From NCBI RefSeq assembly GCF_035207705.1, contig NZ_CP128187.1, positions 1,612,001 to 1,676,000 on the forward strand: 64,000 nucleotides of DNA, read 5' to 3'. Positions 62,980-64,000 of the stretch are shown piece by piece. The stretch's first letter is position 1; every line of letters begins with the position of its first letter. A program made the translations under genes and the position numbers. The DNA comes from Maribacter sp. BPC-D8. Lineage in GTDB: Bacteria > Bacteroidota > Bacteroidia > Flavobacteriales > Flavobacteriaceae. A model generated the notes under the pieces. It searched no databases, was not told the DNA's origin, and saw only the letters and a program-made list of their open reading frames with translations.

Positions 62980-64000
62980 ATGAGTAAAGAAATAGTATCT
63001 GCAAGCGGAGAAAGAGCAGCAATGGGTGGTTATTTGCCTCAATTTGATGAGTTCGCTTGGTTTGTCTATTTGAATCTAATAAACAAAAAACTTGAATGGA
63101 TTCGAATAGCAGACCCCAAAGCTGAGAAACTAGATGACATTCAGTATTCAACTCATTCAGAAATTCATGCCTATCAAGTAAAATGGACTATTGCTGATGC
63201 GAATATTTCATTTGCAAACTTTACTGATTTACTACCATTAATCGCTTCTAGTTGGAAAAATTTAAAAGCAGTTAATCCTAGCAAAAAAATAATCCCTCAT
63301 TTAATCACTAACAAACCAACTTCCTCCAATGACAGCTTGAAGGATGACAACGCAAAAAAAATTGGTTCATTTGAAGACTTTATTTCTGAAGTTTGGGTGA
63401 AGATCAAATCGAATCAATCTTTTGATGACAAATGGAACCCAATCATTGCAGAACTCAAAAAAACTTCAGCTCTTACTGAATCCGAATTTGAAGAATTTAT
63501 CCATTACTTTGATTTTCAACCAGATTACAAACAGAAGCAATTTAATGTAAGAAATACTAAATACTCTAAAGAAGACGAAGACCTTCAACAGATTAGCAGA
63601 TTTATTATTGAAAAAGTTGCCAGTCCAGAAAGATCAGTTGAATTCAATCGTCAAGAAATTATTAAAGAATTAGGATGGTCTGACAGATTTAAAACCATAT
63701 TTAATCATGAATTAATAGTTGATAGACGAAGTTACCAGCCTATCCAATCAACAATTGACTTATTAAACGCAAAGTTAACTGAACATAAAAATGGATATCT
63801 ATTTTTACAGGGAGGCCCAGGTTCTGGTAAATCTACCTTATTAAACCAGTGGTCTAAAGGGTTAAGTCAACGAATTGTAAGATATTTTGCATTTGACTTT
63901 GTTAATCCCTCTTCAAATTTGAACTTTCATGAAAGAGGAAATGCTACCCATCTCTTTTTTGATTTGGTTTTCCAATTAAAAGAAGCGGGCATTTATAAAA
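62980..64000 (+). CDS. Putative nuclease-STAND-type NTPase, 5' part (candidate defence gene)
   Basis: The frame is open for 340 codons from ATG 62980 to the window edge. The N-terminus (about 1-100) has GGYLPQFDEFAWFVYL, then Asp52-Asp53 and HAYQVKW (Gln66-x-Lys68). This is an acidic and QxK arrangement like PD-(D/E)xK nucleases of the DUF4297/Cap4 or Avs kind. A helical linker follows. Walker A is FLQGGPGSGKSTLL (Lys284). The layout nuclease plus P-loop NTPase fits anti-phage STAND-type proteins. The C-terminal sensor and remaining motifs are outside the window, so the family is inferred. Confidence 0.65.
   Translation, partial: MSKEIVSASGERAAMGGYLPQFDEFAWFVYLNLINKKLEWIRIADPKAEKLDDIQYSTHSEIHAYQVKWTIADANISFANFTDLLPLIASSWKNLKAVNPSKKIIPHLITNKPTSSNDSLKDDNAKKIGSFEDFISEVWVKIKSNQSFDDKWNPIIAELKKTSALTESEFEEFIHYFDFQPDYKQKQFNVRNTKYSKEDEDLQQISRFIIEKVASPERSVEFNRQEIIKELGWSDRFKTIFNHELIVDRRSYQPIQSTIDLLNAKLTEHKNGYLFLQGGPGSGKSTLLNQWSKGLSQRIVRYFAFDFVNPSSNLNFHERGNATHLFFDLVFQLKEAGIYK

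Noticed and set aside
62854..63151. Two minus-strand ORFs at the start of the NTPase gene
   Set aside because: They overlap the long plus-strand frame with clear Walker A and nuclease-like motifs, so they are shadows.

Overview
The window looks like a chromosome segment of a marine member of the Flavobacteriaceae (Maribacter/Zobellia-like). The evidence is low GC content, SusC/SusD and TonB-linked outer-membrane genes, many lipoproteins, a hybrid two-component regulator, YifB, FtsK, LptF and RibBA in flavobacterial form, and TAnnTTTG-type promoter motifs. I saw no rRNA, tRNA, CRISPR array or complete insertion sequence.

Positions 1-26400 are mostly housekeeping: the end of a PLP aminotransferase, yifB, a penicillin-acylase-type hydrolase, a DsbD-like reductase overlapping tilS, an FMN reductase, a DUF1624-type membrane acyltransferase and lpdA. 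Next come an Lrp regulator divergent from a Cys/Met-metabolism lyase plus an NhaC-type transporter, and a peroxide-defence run (2-Cys peroxiredoxin, thioredoxin, DUF6952 protein, Tpx). The region ends with diacylglycerol kinase, ftsK, lolA, an LptF/LptG permease and ribBA (its GTP cyclohydrolase half lacks the zinc cysteines), then a DegT aminotransferase and a DUF255 thioredoxin-like protein.

Positions 26700-49000 form a polysaccharide (xylan-type) utilisation locus. SusC, SusD, a lipoprotein with VCBS repeats and an UnbV domain, and a 1388-residue hybrid regulator lie on the plus strand. GH10 xylanase, GPH symporter and GH43 lie on the minus strand, followed upstream by an oxidoreductase and a DUF5916 protein. 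The locus is visibly eroding: a sugar-porter gene is cut off at a 17-A tract, a transketolase C-terminus survives just before the oxidoreductase, and several other gene ends lie in the gaps.

Positions 49100-53280 hold a zinc deacylase and a Fur-family regulator next to a soft-metal P-type ATPase. Positions 53282-62020 look like a haem/iron module: a PepSY-flavodoxin-reductase fusion, DUF2271, ankyrin and DUF6607 proteins on one strand, and a TonB receptor plus HmuY-family lipoprotein divergent from them. An AT-rich 7-3-7 dyad in the shared intergenic region is a candidate iron-regulator operator. Two blocks of dispersed intergenic repeats, one an 85-bp tandem array, flank the PepSY gene.

From 62100 the character changes to an accessory region: three palindromes, a small two-helix membrane protein, an attC-like imperfect hairpin, and then a gene running off the window. 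That gene encodes a PD-(D/E)xK-like N-terminal segment followed by a P-loop NTPase, most like anti-phage nuclease-STAND proteins. It is the best candidate for an undescribed system here, but its C-terminus lies outside the window.
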